This document shows, piece by piece, positions 21,001 to 33,879 of a stretch of DNA of 64,000 nt (positions are counted from its first letter, which is position 1; every line of letters starts with the position of its first letter). Location: positions 1 to 64,000 of the forward strand of contig JALJEE010001331.1 in assembly GCA_023231475.1 (NCBI GenBank). Reading direction: 5' to 3'. A model generated the notes under the pieces. The model saw nothing but the letters and a program-made list of their open reading frames with translations. It did not search any database and had not been told where the DNA came from. Origin of the DNA: Seison nebaliae (lineage: Eukaryota; Rotifera; Pararotatoria; Seisonacea; Seisonidae). A program made the position numbers and the translations under genes.

Positions 21001-23581
21001 TCATGATCTTTGATATTGAACAAATCTTTTGGAAGGAGAATATTCTCATTCTCATTTATATGAAACTCATAAAGATATTCGGTAGAATTTCCGGTTTTGT
21101 AAACTTTGACGTTTTCCTTAAATGGCTGGGCAATTGTAGGGGCGATATTGTTAATTGGCTTTATTAGGATCGTTAATATTTGATCAGTTAAACGATTATC
21201 ATTCGAATCAATTACGTCAAAATGGATTTTATCAACAATCATGGAAGTTCCAATTTCTTTCGGTGCTTCATATCGTAATTGAAGATTATTTAAGTTATTC
21301 GTTGTAAACATATCACCAATAGTCAACGCAGTGATTGTCAAGTCTTCATCAGTAAATGTCTGGGATGATGTTAATTGCAATTGACCATAAACCGGTAATT
21401 TTATTAGAATAAATCGAAGATTTTTATCATTGTCTTTATAACAAATCGATTGATTTGTAATTGTAATTATCGAATTTTCTGGTATGCCATTTAACGTAAT
21501 CTCATCCAATTCATCATATGACAATTCTTGCAATCTATCATATATTAATAATGTACAACCGTTTTTTAATTCGGGAACTGTATCATCCATGTTATCCAAC
21601 CAACTTTTCTTATCGATTATCGATTCGAGATTCATTATATTCGATGAAGAAATATATTCATTCCAATCGAATGGTAATCGAAATTTTAAAAGTAATCGAA
21701 CCAAATTTAATCGATCACTCACTTCCACATAAATTTTCGTTTTTAAATTATTAATTTGTTGAATATCGTTTTCGATTGAATAGATATTGGAAAATTTTAA
21801 TAAGAAATCTTTATTCTTCATTTGGTCTAGATTCATCATTCGATCTGTTGATCTCACTCGATATCTATCCGTCGCGTCCTAGAAAAGAAGAAATTCGAAG
21901 AGATTAGACTTGCAGATATGGGAGGTTTCTTTTCAAAAAATTTAGAATTACCTGAAGAGAAGGCGAAGAAATATGCGAAATATTATAAAATGGAAAGAGA
22001 GGAAGTGAAAAATTGTTATAAGGATTTCATTATCGACTGTCCTACCGGCGAAATGAATTTTGATACATTTCATAATGTTAGGAAATGTATATAATTCGCA
22101 TATTTTTAGAAAAGTATTTGAAAATAGATTATGAAAACTGAATATTCAACAATAGAAGTGAGGAATATATCTCGTTTTTTATTTAACGCAATCGATCTCA
22201 ATGGCGATGGAATTTTCAATTTTTCCGATTATTTGGCAGTAATTCAAAAAGTGAAATCTAAACACAATTTTGATAAGTTATCTGTATTATTCAATATTTT
22301 AGATACGGAAAAAAAAAGTTCTTAATTTTTTGCCATAATTCTCTCCTAATTCATTCCTTAGAGCTGATTACTTATCGAGATCTTTGTATTGTGTTCAAAG
22401 AATTATTCTTATTATTGGGAGAAGATGAATCTGAAATCATAAACTCGATTAGTATCTGTGTTACAGCTCTGTATCAAGAACTTAATCTGAGGAAGAAGTC
22501 AAATATAAATGCTGAACAATTCTATCAATTATCTCTGAATCGATGAACTTAATTTAATTCAATGAAAATTAAATTTTAAACTAACTTGTTTAATGATGAA
22601 ATATAATTGTTGTAGATTGGTTGTTAAATCGTATATACTCTCTAGACATCCGCTAATATTGAAATGGAAATTAGAGAATAATTCCTTTTCTTCATAATTT
22701 CCAACAGTTAGAGAATTCTGTTGTAATCGATTATCGTCCAATAACTGTAGTTGCACTTGACATTGTGCTGTTTCAATTTCATGATTCTTAATATAAGTTG
22801 AATTAAAGAATGTTGGAGCCCAAAGATCGGTTGGAAGTATGAGAAGTCGAAAATCGAAGTTCAGTTTCTGCAGTTTCTCCAATGATGATATGGGCCATTT
22901 CCGTTTCAAATGTTGGAATGTTCGACTTTTAATAAGTTGCTGAATGTTAATTTTTATTTTGAATTGTAATTTCCCAAGAAAATATAAAATGATTTTCGAT
23001 GAAGACAATTCGTTGTTTGTCGCATTTTTGAAATATATCAATTTTCTCCATTTGATTTGATTGTGAGATACAGTTTGAATATAAACCTTTCCATGATTCA
23101 ATTGTTTCTGTGAAAAAGCATAATCAGATACTTCTCTAACATGTCTTTCTCCATCGACAAATAGCTGAATATTCAAAGGAAGTGAAGTAATTTGATAAAT
23201 TAGGAAGTTTTCGAATTCTTGTAATTGGACAATCTTTCTTAAAATGACTACTTCTTTCTGATTCCAAAGTTGCTTATCTTGATGCATATGATTAAATATG
23301 TCGAATATAGTCAAAGTATATATCTGTTGTTCGTTCAATAACTTGATATTGTTATTTTGAAGAATTTGCTCTTTAAACAATTGTGCTGCACCTTCTTCGG
23401 GTAAAAGGATTTTTCTTCTCTTCAACGATTGTTGAAGAAGAACATTGTTACGAGAATGTAATGAATTAAGTTGATATATTCCATTGTTGGATATTGATGA
23501 CGAAGAGAATAAGTTGCAGTAATATCGATCAATTGGAATAATGGAAATTATTAATATGAAACTCAATATGGATTGCATCAT
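15085..23581 (-). CDS. CSPG-repeat single-pass receptor (CSPG4/NG2-like), about 2475 aa
   Basis: Nine exons: 23581-22586, 21878-20930, 20881-20721, 20676-20169, 20118-19939, 19891-18242, 18183-17982, 17924-17126 and 17067-15085. All phases match and the total is 2476 codons. All introns but the first are 44-58 nt; the first is 707 nt and contains another gene. A signal peptide opens the protein. The ectodomain carries CSPG-type repeats, recognisable by pieces such as GQLQLTSSQTFTDEDL, FTQNDINR and HLKAFDG, as in CSPG4/NG2 and fly Kon-tiki. One transmembrane helix lies at about residues 2098-2123 (TTLLIVIIISLIIIS). The cytosolic tail is about 350 residues, far longer than the roughly 76 of vertebrate CSPG4. 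I could not see the two N-terminal laminin-G domains of CSPG4. A cell-surface adhesion or matrix receptor role is inferred from the family. Confidence 0.82.
21918..22546 (+). CDS. Neuronal-calcium-sensor-like EF-hand protein, 177 aa, nested antisense
   Basis: Three exons: 21918-22076, 22128-22317 and 22362-22546 (introns 51 and 44 nt, GTT donors). The N-terminus MGGFFSKN is a good myristoylation signal. The first, inactive EF hand carries CPTG, the CPxG hallmark of NCS/recoverin/GCAP proteins. The second EF hand (residues 76-87, DLNGDGIFNFSD) has the ligand residues except that position 12 is Asp instead of Glu. The third (DTEKKKLITYRD) lacks normal ligands and the fourth is degenerate. Probably only one site binds calcium. 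The family usually has about 190 residues. The whole gene sits inside the first intron of the CSPG-like gene on the other strand, 39 bp from either exon. Confidence 0.82.
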
Positions 23582-26500
23582 TTAATGATTTTAGAAAATT
23601 TTTATAATTCAATAATTTCAATTTTCATTTGCAAATTTTCATTCATTCAAAATGCTCTTCTGATTTCTCTTATTGTGAAGTTCAATTTCCTTTTTTTTCA
23701 GTGAGAGAAATTATATAAAATCTGATTAGAGGATATAATAATGATGATGTAAATGAAGATGAGAAGAATGGAAAAGAAATGATTTGAACTGAATAAAGAT
23801 GGAGCTTGATTGAATTAAATGAAAACGAAGAAGAAGTTGAAGAAGTAGAAAAATATAAGTTATCTAATTCTTAAAGTAATAACTCATCATTGCTTATATA
23901 AGACAATGATCTAATTACATAATGTTTTTGTTTTCATCTGTAATAAATAATCATAAGACGTACAGGTCTCACAATAATAATAATAATTATAATGAGAACA
24001 ATAATAATGATGAGATGATGAGTAATTTATCATATTTTCATATCGAAACGATTCTATGAAAATATGTGAGATAATAAGTGGAGGAATTGTGCACAAAAAT
24101 GGAAGAAATGGAAAATTAAATATATAAAATAATTGCTAAGAATAAGAAAATGATGAATTGACGTTAAAGAATAGACGATCTTATAAAATAGTTGTTGAAA
24201 ACGAACGAATGGTAGCAGAAGGCACTCCAAAATTTCATTTGATGAGTGCCGCTAGAATGGACGATATCCACTTCCTCTATTTGAACAATCAATTAATTGA
24301 CAATTTATATACTTATTGTCCCCAATCGATCTCATACATAATATCAATCATTCACATATTGGTTTGATGTTTCATGCATCGTCTCAAAATAATAAATTAA
24401 TATTTAAAATAATCTTTTATTGAAAATTTATTCTAAATAAGAATCTTTAACTTTTTAAGAACTTAAACGAGTTCTTAAGAAAAATTCCAAGAAATATTTT
24501 ATAGCTACGAACGCCTATTTGATAAGAGAAACAATAATTAATCGTTGGTCAGTTATTGTAAAGTTGTGCTGGTTTGATGTATAGAAGTTTCTCATATTCA
24601 TAGGAACAGGAAACGGATATCCGTCAATCATCTCGTTTGTGATCGGTTCAAGTATCGATGACTAAAATCTTGAGTTTGTTTAACTATTCTCACCTTCTAA
24701 GACACTAATGGCCATCTGGTGGAAATCGTGACAAAACAGTGCATGAAAGAAAGAAGAAAAGTGGAGTATTCTCCATTGTTTTCTTTACTATTGGAAATAT
24801 CTATTGTAGAAAATTGTCGAGGGAGACTCGTAAGGCTTTGTGAAATATTTAAAGTCAATGTTCAACAATGAAAGTGATTTGAGCCATCTGAAACGAACGG
24901 AAATTCGTAAAGAAATATTGACGAGCTACTTCGTCACGATCCGATTCAAATTATTTACATCGTCAACGTAAATGTTGAGGAAACACTGTTGAAATAAGAT
25001 AAGTGAAGTTCTTTCAATCGCGTTTCCGTCATTAGTAGTAACCGAATCAAAGAAAGAGACGACAACAAACAATGAGACGTATGGGAGAAGAAGAATTAAA
25101 ATCGAAATGTCAAACTATATCAAATAGCTCCAAATTGTCGATATTGGATATATGTAAGAAATGCAATTTCCTGTAACAATCAATGAGAAGATTGGTCAAT
25201 TAGAGAATAGGAGAAGAAGATATTATTCCTCAATAATCGAGGAATTGAAGACGATTCCTTTAACAATTCAGATAATAATAATCGAGAGAAATAATGGTGA
25301 AGAAATATAAAAGAAACAGTTTTTAATTGAATCTCTCAAGTGACCATTGGTCACTCATAAACGAGTTTTCTATCATGGTTTCTAATTAATAATTTTCTCA
25401 TTTATAATTGACATCAATCGACATTTGAAATACCTTACCAATTACATTCTTATTGAATGACAAATTATTATTCCTTGCAAATTCTCTGCACTTACCACAA
25501 TTCCCCCTCTTATCACTTTCTTTTCGTTGCTGGATCTTTTCGTCTTAAAATATTATTAAACAAAATTATATGACATATCACATAATAGTAGTCGGTTATA
25601 CCTCACAATTCTATTATTGATTGAAAACGTACAATATCCGATTTCACTATATTGTCATAAAAACTCTGAATGGAATTTGAGAAAAAATCGATAATTGTTA
25701 ATTGTATTGATTATTGACTATTCTTACATAAGAATGAATGATTTAATGGAATACCTAATATTTACTAATAATACTTACCGGAATTTTGTACATGTATCGC
25801 GGATTAAATACGTGATCAATTTAGAGTCAAGTACCGATTATTAGCAACCGATAATTATGATACATGAAAACACAGAACAAAGTAGAAATGCAACATAATT
25901 GTATATATTATTGTGAAAGTTGTTCTTGCCTTTAACATCGAAATAAGGTAATACAATACACGAAAATCAGTTATTACGTATAATTAACTATTTGAACATT
26001 CATTACTTTAAATTTCCTGGTTTATTTATTTCTTGACAAAATTTCATTCAATTTCCTATCTCAGATATTCTTATCTCATTGTTTAATGTGCATTATAATT
26101 AAAATGTTAGATTGTATTGAATTGATATTAAATGACAATATTTTCTTCATAAAAAGCATTATTGATCGATAATTTACTGATAATTCTCTTTCAATATATT
26201 TTCCAATAAAAATCAAAATTCTATACAACTTTTCCTATTCAAATATAACTCATCGGAAGTTATTGGTTTTCGTCAATAAAAAAATTGATTTATTGTTCGG
26301 AAATGCCTCAAAAATAAAGGAAGAGAAAGAAGATTTTCTCATTGAAATAATTTTTCAATTCAACGGATTTATGACCATAGTTCATAATGATATGTCATAG
26401 AATCGAAGTAAATGATGTGGGTAAGAAAATTCTTTTGCCTTCGCGCGACCAGGAGAACAATGAAAACTTATTAATTCTAATTTAGGTGACGATCGAACTA

Positions 26501-28553
26501 ACTAACGAACTAAAAATTGAAAATACTTATCTGAAAAAATATACCATAGAAAAGCTAGTTTTACTTACTTTCATAATAAAGCACAACATCCTCGACAGCT
26601 ATTATGGGGGAAAAGTGTTAAATATTATTTCAATCTGAATATACAATCAGGGGAAATATGTTTGATGCATTGATATCATGAAACGTTGGTAAAAGGAGAA
26701 GAATGCATTGACACCTTGTAAGGGGGGAAGACAATGATAATAAGTTGAACAATCATATTGTGAGACTTATGAACAGGCGTGTTAGGAAACACTGGTGAAC
26801 TCTGACACATATTGAACGAGATACACATCATTCAAAAAATCACTGACATTTAGTTGAAAAAAATAGAAGATAAAGAAGGATATATTTTTTTAGATTGAAC
26901 ATAAAAGGAACTGATATGAGAATAATGTGTGATTATTTATTGATAATTCATAACTGGATCTCTTAAAATGAACGAATATTATATATACATATATTTCAAT
27001 TATTTGCCATCCAATATTTAATTGAAACTGTACTTATGTAATGTTTGTTATGTCCTAGATCGCACATCATGAAAATAAGCAGAATTTCAGTTATCGGATT
27101 ATTCTCTCCATGTTCATCTCTTCTTCACAGAAAATGATCCGATAAGAAGAAAGTTTCGTCTTAAAACTTCCAAGTTGCCACGTAACAAAAAACCTAATCA
27201 ATATTGAACCGGTTTTGATGATGAGCTCAGGCGGAAATGAATTAACACGTTAAGTTGTCCGAGGCCAATGTCGATTGTGATGTATTGTGAGAAGTAGCGA
27301 ATAAAAGGATTACATAGATTGAACAAAGATTTAGTTTATCCAAATCAAAAAATATAGTGGAAATATTTCTTTCTTTCTTTTTGTGTTCTATTACAATCCA
27401 CATTTCGTTCACGATCAAAAATTTATTCATTCGACGAACAGAATTCTTCTAGGACAAGATTGGCACCTTGAAACGATTCATATTCATTTGAATATAGCCG
27501 TTTATTTTCTGATTTTTTTATGAATTTTCGTCTTTCAGTGAAAGAATAATTTGAGGAATGATGAATGTGAAGAAAAAAATGTTTGAGATGTCGCTATTTG
27601 GAGAAGATACTCTATAATTAAAATAGTCATAGCATGGTAGAGTAAAACAGAATAACGCATTACTCAGAATATTCGAAGATGAAACACCTAAAATTGGACT
27701 AACATTTGATAAACGAAATTCACGTTAGGTTCATTATCATTTTTTACAACATTTCCATTTATCGATTATTATTGTAGATATACATCTTCAATTTTTATTT
27801 GTCTTTGAGGTTTTTCACATACCATCGGAGGTAAATGGGATATATTTTTACGATTATGAGTCGATGATACAACGAAATATATACATGTACACAAATAGAA
27901 TATATATATATATAAATGCGATCAGTTACTAACAGAAAAGAAATGGAAGAAAATAGATCTTTGTGTGTATGTGCGAGAGACTGATGAATGGTGAACGGGG
28001 TCAATGAAAGTTTTCAAGTGAGAAATGTGATGATGAGAACGAGTTAAGTGGCTCGAATTGAATGAAACATGAAATCGATTCATTACTTCACTACCTAATC
28101 GCTTCACACGTTTTACTTTTATCGCATTGATGACCATTGGCAATGTTTAAGAGACGTAAAGCACACACTCAATGATTAAGACGAGGCATTTTATGCAACA
28201 CGATTACATGCCCGATATTAAACAATTTAGAACGAGGTCATTATAAACTCACGTTACAAGATCGCATCAGGCGAAATAATAATTCATAATGAAATTTCAA
28301 TTTAATTTGAAAGTTGCTAACATCACCTTTACTTCATTCAGTTTTTTCAATCCGTTTCATCTATCTGAAAATTTGGTGGCCAAAAAACAAAAGGAAAATA
28401 AATAACACAACCCTCTTAATTCTTATGAAGTAAAAAAAAGCAATTTTGCATAAATGAAACTTTAACTTGTCGACGATACAATTATAAATCCATCACTACC
28501 TGACATATTATCTAACACAATAGAACTATACAGAATTTGATTGACTTTCGGTG

Positions 28554-28617
28554 ATGAAGTTTCTTCCTAATTTTTTATTTCTATCAATTGTTCAGTGGAT
28601 ATCTTTTGTCAGATTAG
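28554..28617 (+). CDS. Possible first exon encoding a signal peptide (orphan)
   Basis: An ATG opens 21 codons that read as a signal peptide (MKFLPNFLFLSIVQWISFV), followed directly by a textbook donor, G|GTAAGT, at 28618. TATAAATC occurs upstream near 28481. I could not find a convincing second exon downstream. The GTAAGT donor is unlike the GTT donors used elsewhere in the window, which lowers confidence. Confidence 0.25.
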
Positions 28618-31596
28618 GTAAGTTACTAATTTCGGATTTTTATATAAGACGAATATAAGATTGATTTTTAATGATTACACCAACTCATCCCAATTGCTTG
28701 ACTTTACTAAACAATCATAAAATGGTTCAAATGAATAAAAAGGGGAAAAATCTCAAATTTAAAACAAATCGAAAGAGTATCTGATTTATTCTTACTCTCA
28801 AAGAGTTTCTTATTTACTTTTTTTTGTAAAAAAGCAAAAATTGCATTAAACTTTAAATGCATTAATTATAATTAGGATGATTATTACGATTATATGCATA
28901 AACAAAAAATTCAGATAAATTCACAACATAAGTGACCAACAAATAGTCATGAAATTAAGATGATGATGATAATTATTATACGATAGAAGACTTACAAAGA
29001 ATATTTCAAATAATATCAGATATGATCGATTAATCGGAAAGCAAGACTTAATTCATAATTGACGTAATATTTCATAGGAATCATAATAGTTTGCAATTAT
29101 ATTTTAAAAATAATTAAATTGTCAAAATGAATAAAGAAAAAAAATAAAATTAAAAAAGTACAACATACGATACAATCGATAGTGAGGTCAATCTAGACAG
29201 GTGTATAATATAGGATCAGGAAAAACATCAACGAGTGTCTAGCAAGAATGAATGAAAATAAGAGAAATTCGCTTCCGGTTCATAGAAGTTGTGATGGTGG
29301 AAGGAAAGCTTCCTAAAACATCTTGTTCCTAATACCTCTTTTGAAGATGACTAGAAATTCTGTTTATTTTCCAGTTTCCACTTGATTAATACAATTAAAC
29401 AGGAAATACCTCATCGGCCACTGCGGGATCTTTTCAAGAAAGAGATAGTAAAAAGAGATTTATGTTTCCAATACGAAATTTTTGTACAAAGAGAAATTTT
29501 AGTCATATTTTTTCCAGAATGAAAGTTTTTTTTGAAAAGATAAAATAAATTGGATTCCAATTTTGGTTGATAGTAATGTTGATGTATTCTCTAGACATTT
29601 GTCATTCAATTTCTTTCTTTTATCAATGTTACTATTGATATCGATGTTAATCACATTTTCTCCTAACACTCTTCAATGGGAATGTGATTCCATATTTCTT
29701 CCATCGAGAATAATGATTGTCTCCTTATCGAATTACAATGATAACAATAGTGGGAAATGAAATTTATTCAGATTGGATGCTCATCATGATTCTTTATCTG
29801 TTATTAAATCTCATTCCTTTCTAAACAACTCAAGAGTGGTGAAAGAGGAAGTGAATTACTTTACAAATAATGTTCCTTCCCGAAATAATTGTCCCAGAAT
29901 GTTAATCAAAATTCATCTAATTCATTAATCAATGATACATCAGAAGATGTCGAATATCTCGTTGGATATTTGAGAAGAAGAAGAAGAACTGATATCTTTC
30001 CTACTACCGATATCCTTTTCGTACTACCGATATTTTTGTTTCAGTGGAAATAGGAACAATAAATTGATGACATTATCTAATGAAACTTCTTAAAAAATAC
30101 GAAATTGTTGTAAAACAAAACTAAAGAAGAATATGGAGACACAGGAGAAAAATTTCTTTCGTTCATCCTAAACAGAAATGGATAATAAAACAATTTGTCA
30201 CGATATTTATATCATGTCACTTTATCATTACTCTTGATAACGTAACTATTACAATGTGTTAGAGTTCGTATTACCGTTGTTGTTGTTGTTGGGAACAAAA
30301 TTGAAGTTAGATGTGAACGAAAGTAATAAAAGAATCGAAATACTCTAACCATATTCTCTACAACACCAATTGATTGCCACCTACACAAATATTGACCGAT
30401 TATCAATAGATGGGAATAAAATGATCATTCCCATCATCCGTTATCTTAATTGAAACGATATCCCTATTAATCGATATAAATACATACCTCATCGACAATT
30501 TTATTAATTTTAATGAATATCCAAAAAAAACATTATCTACTCAAACACAATAACATAATGGAATGGAATCACCAAATGAACCTCAATTTCTAAACAAAGA
30601 AATAAATAAATGGAAAATTGTTTTAAAAATAGAAAAAAATGTTCAATCTACTACATTTAGATTATAAACAACGTCATTTCAGACGAGGGATTAAGATATT
30701 TAACTAAAAATTAGAAACTTAAATTTTTTTAGAATTTATTGTTTGTATCGAATTGTTATCGAATAAATGAAATATTAAAAATGTCGTTAAAAAATAAAAG
30801 AATTATTATTAGTTGGAATGATGTCATAGTTATTATTTAAAGATAATTTCATGGTATATTTGGCAACTATTAAGTGTTGAAAGAGAAATGAATGAAATGT
30901 GCGAAATTACCGCTGAAACTTTCCGTACACCTGATAATATAATTACTATATCATATTAGATGATGTCTGTGGACAAGTTATTAGTACGAGAACGATGTTA
31001 CTCATTAGATATTCAACCAATTACACAACAACAAATTTCACAAAAATTTTCTACCATTTTCTCGGATACATAAACACAGAGAATTAGAACGTAAAATTTA
31101 AATATACGTCTATGACCATAAAATCATCGGTAGTTAGATAATTAGGAATTGGAAACTGAATGGAAGCAACGTTTCATGTCACATGTCTATTACATAATCA
31201 TTCAAATTTATTTCTGTAGAAAGAATTAATTCTTTTTTCGAACGATTATTGTTAACTGCCGAAACTGATGCGACAACTGCTGACCATAATAAATGAGTTG
31301 AAAATGAATTGTTCATTCCGATCACACATAAGGAACTTTAAGAAAAATGAAAAATAACTCGGAGAATTGCATTGACGAGAAATTTGCCAAATTCTTATTC
31401 CCATCAATTTTCATGGTGCGAGTTGTTAAACTCAAAGAATTCTCTTTAAATCCTTCTCAAACTACTGCAACATTAATGGTGAATTAACACAGGATAAAAA
31501 TGAAGTACTTATATTATTTCGATGAATTTCTTCCACAAAGTTGACGTGAGAAAATAATAAGAATTTATCTTAAGAAATTTTCTTTTGTCAATATAG

Positions 31597-31618
31597 ATCT
31601 ATCTATCTATCTATCTAT
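31597..31618. repeat. (ATCT)n microsatellite
   Basis: Five to six perfect ATCT units in non-coding sequence. Confidence 0.85.
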
Positions 31619-32851
31619 GAAAAGAAGGAATGAAGCATTAGATGAACATCGTAAATATGTCAGTTGTTTAGAGCCACAATCATCTCGCCAGCTGAGACGA
31701 CAGTGACGAGATTAATCGAAGTTCAATGGCTTCTATTCTATTTGAAAAAATTCTACTTTCAAGATTCTGTTGTTCTTGGAAGAATAAAAATTTCTTCTGT
31801 TAATCTGGATTTCATCAAAAAAATCGATTATTCAATTATAATTGTTTCATCAAATTTAAGGAAAATTAAATAAATGAGAGTTGAAAATTAATACTTGATA
31901 AATGTTTGATAATGTTATCAGAAAGTGAACGAAAATGAGAATTGTTAAAGTAAAAAAAGAACCGGAATATAATTCTACCATTCATTAGGCAGATGAATTG
32001 ATAAGGTGAATAAATATTGAAGATATAACTGATGAATATATTATTATTGATGTGTAAGAGAATGGAAGGAAGAGAATTTTATTCTTCGTTTATTGACAAG
32101 AATTCTTGATAATAATAGTTATAGTAGTTGAGAAAAGTTTATAATATTTTCTTGCTTTTCCCTCATCGAATTGTTTCAACGTTTACTCTATTTCTTTTTA
32201 TATTTCTGCTTCAATTTCCGCCCCACAACCACAACAAACGTTCCGTTTAATATCGAAAAAAATTTACGACAAATATCAACACAATCATATGTGAAACAAT
32301 GTCAATCTTTTTTTTTCTTCACCATCAAAAACTTCGCAGATGTACCATTTAGACCAATCGACAATAAAATGTTACAAATAGTTATGTCTCTACAGATCAT
32401 AACTGTTCCTTCATAATGATAATAAGGAAATCGATATGCCTCCAACTCGATCGGTATCAAAAAAAATCACAACGACTATCCTCCCTCACCAAATCATAAT
32501 ATTCTTCTATGGACTTTCTTGATTGATTTGGTGAGAAGAAGTAGAAAGAAGTTCAAGAAAGGAAATCTAAAGAATTCGATCGTTAAATATCATTTCTTTT
32601 TCAAATGGAAAAAAAACTGTTCAATTAACAATCGCCTCAACTAATATCAAATCGAAAGAATTTCTTCTATTAATGCATTCTTTCTTTTTCCGACGAACAA
32701 CATTCTCACTAACAACTATTTTCCTTATAGCCATCTTTAACTAATTAGTTGCAATCAATTCAACCTTTTGACTTCTATCCACCAAGAAAAAATCCTAATT
32801 TTTTTATAGTTAAACTACCATCACTAATTTCGAAAATAGTGTGAATTTTTT

Positions 32852-33644
32852 TTATTGAATATGAAATTGATTAGATGATTCTTCTTTCGTTTTATGATCA
32901 GCGGGATTTGCTCTCATTTCATAATTCGTAATAACAACTCCTTCTTGCTTCCCCTGCAAAAGATGATAAATGAGAACATTTGAATTATCCAAAGAACGAA
33001 CTTGAAGAAAATCGCCTTTAAGTCCAATATAATAAACTTTTGTAGTTGTATCGTCATCACCAGAATTGTTTGATGGAATGAATAATGTCAATGAATAAAC
33101 ATTATTAAATTTCGTCACTCTGTGAGAGAAAGAATGAGAATAATAATTAAAAGAATTAAGAACTTCAATGGATATTCGAGAACGCCATTCTCATCATATT
33201 GCAAATCGAATTTCTGTTCACACTTCTTTGATTTAATGGCATCGAACGACAGTTGTGAATCGTTCACATTTTTAAACAATTCAACACAATCCGGATGTTC
33301 ATCACCTGGTGGTGCCATAATAATGATCGACTTCACTTTCACTAATCCGTTGAAGACGATATGAATCAACAATTCGCTATCACAATCACTTTCCACAAAC
33401 TTCCATCATCTCTCAATAATTATCATAAGAGGAAAAATCAAACTTTCGTTCTATCCATTCTCTCAGCATATGATCGAAAGAGATTCAGACAAGAATTATC
33501 AATTTTTTCATTGAAACATTTCGTTTGAAGATTATCAATTTTCTTGTAGAGAGAATATGCATTTTCCATCTCCTCTTTTGTCGTATGATCCAATTCATTA
33601 TGGTCATGATGACAACCACCATGATGATGATGGGGATGACTCAT
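32852..33644 (-). CDS. PITHD1: PITH domain-containing protein 1 (PITHD1), 234 aa
   Basis: Three exons: 33644-33444, 33399-33164 and 33119-32852, with two 44-nt introns. The start MSHPHHHHGG matches the MSHGHSHGG start of animal PITHD1, so the ATG at 33644 is chosen over the upstream in-frame one. The PITH domain follows: MDRTKFVESDCDSELL at the first splice junction, VKVKSIIIMAPPGDEHP, TKVYYIGLKGDF, and TNYEMRANPADHK near the C-terminus. All line up in order with PITHD1. The domain is shared with thioredoxin-like protein 1 and its proteasome-binding module; the PITHD1 family has reported links to the proteasome. The protein is slightly longer than the human one (about 211 aa). It lies head-to-head with INTS9, with about 235 bp between start codons. 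Confidence 0.92.
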
Positions 33645-33879
33645 TATCACAAAAATATTAAATAAATCCTCTGCCTTTATGGGATCATAAATTTTCGAAG
33701 AAATTGAAAAAATCACATAAATGGAAATTTCATGAAATTGAAATATTCATCCAGAATTATTTTCAAATAAATCTTATTAAATTAAAAATTTGAAAAAATT
33801 TAAAAATTTACATTTCTATTTGTGGCTTCGTCTCGGAAAAGTATTTTCAATTTTCCGAAAGATAATTCATAATAACTCA
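33645..33879. promoter_or_regulatory. Shared intergenic promoter region between PITHD1 and INTS9
   Basis: The divergent start codons at 33644 (minus) and 33880 (plus) leave about 235 bp, so both promoters must lie here or overlap the first exons. No clear TATA box or initiator stands out. Confidence 0.5.

Larger units (their letters stand above)
23582..32851. other. 9.3-kb stretch without a supported gene (one possible orphan exon)
   Basis: AT-rich sequence upstream of the CSPG-like gene. Open frames are short and no frame resembles a known family on either strand. Simple repeats occur, e.g. a TA run near 27900-27915 and ATCT repeats near 31597-31618. The only coding-like hint is a signal-peptide-like exon at 28554. 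Regulatory DNA, long introns of an unseen gene, or non-coding transcripts are all possible. Confidence 0.5.

Noticed and set aside
23582-32851. CRISPR arrays, tRNA or rRNA genes
   Set aside because: No spaced direct repeats or cloverleaf-compatible sequence with B-box (GGTTCGAANCC) seen here or elsewhere in the window; the genome is eukaryotic.
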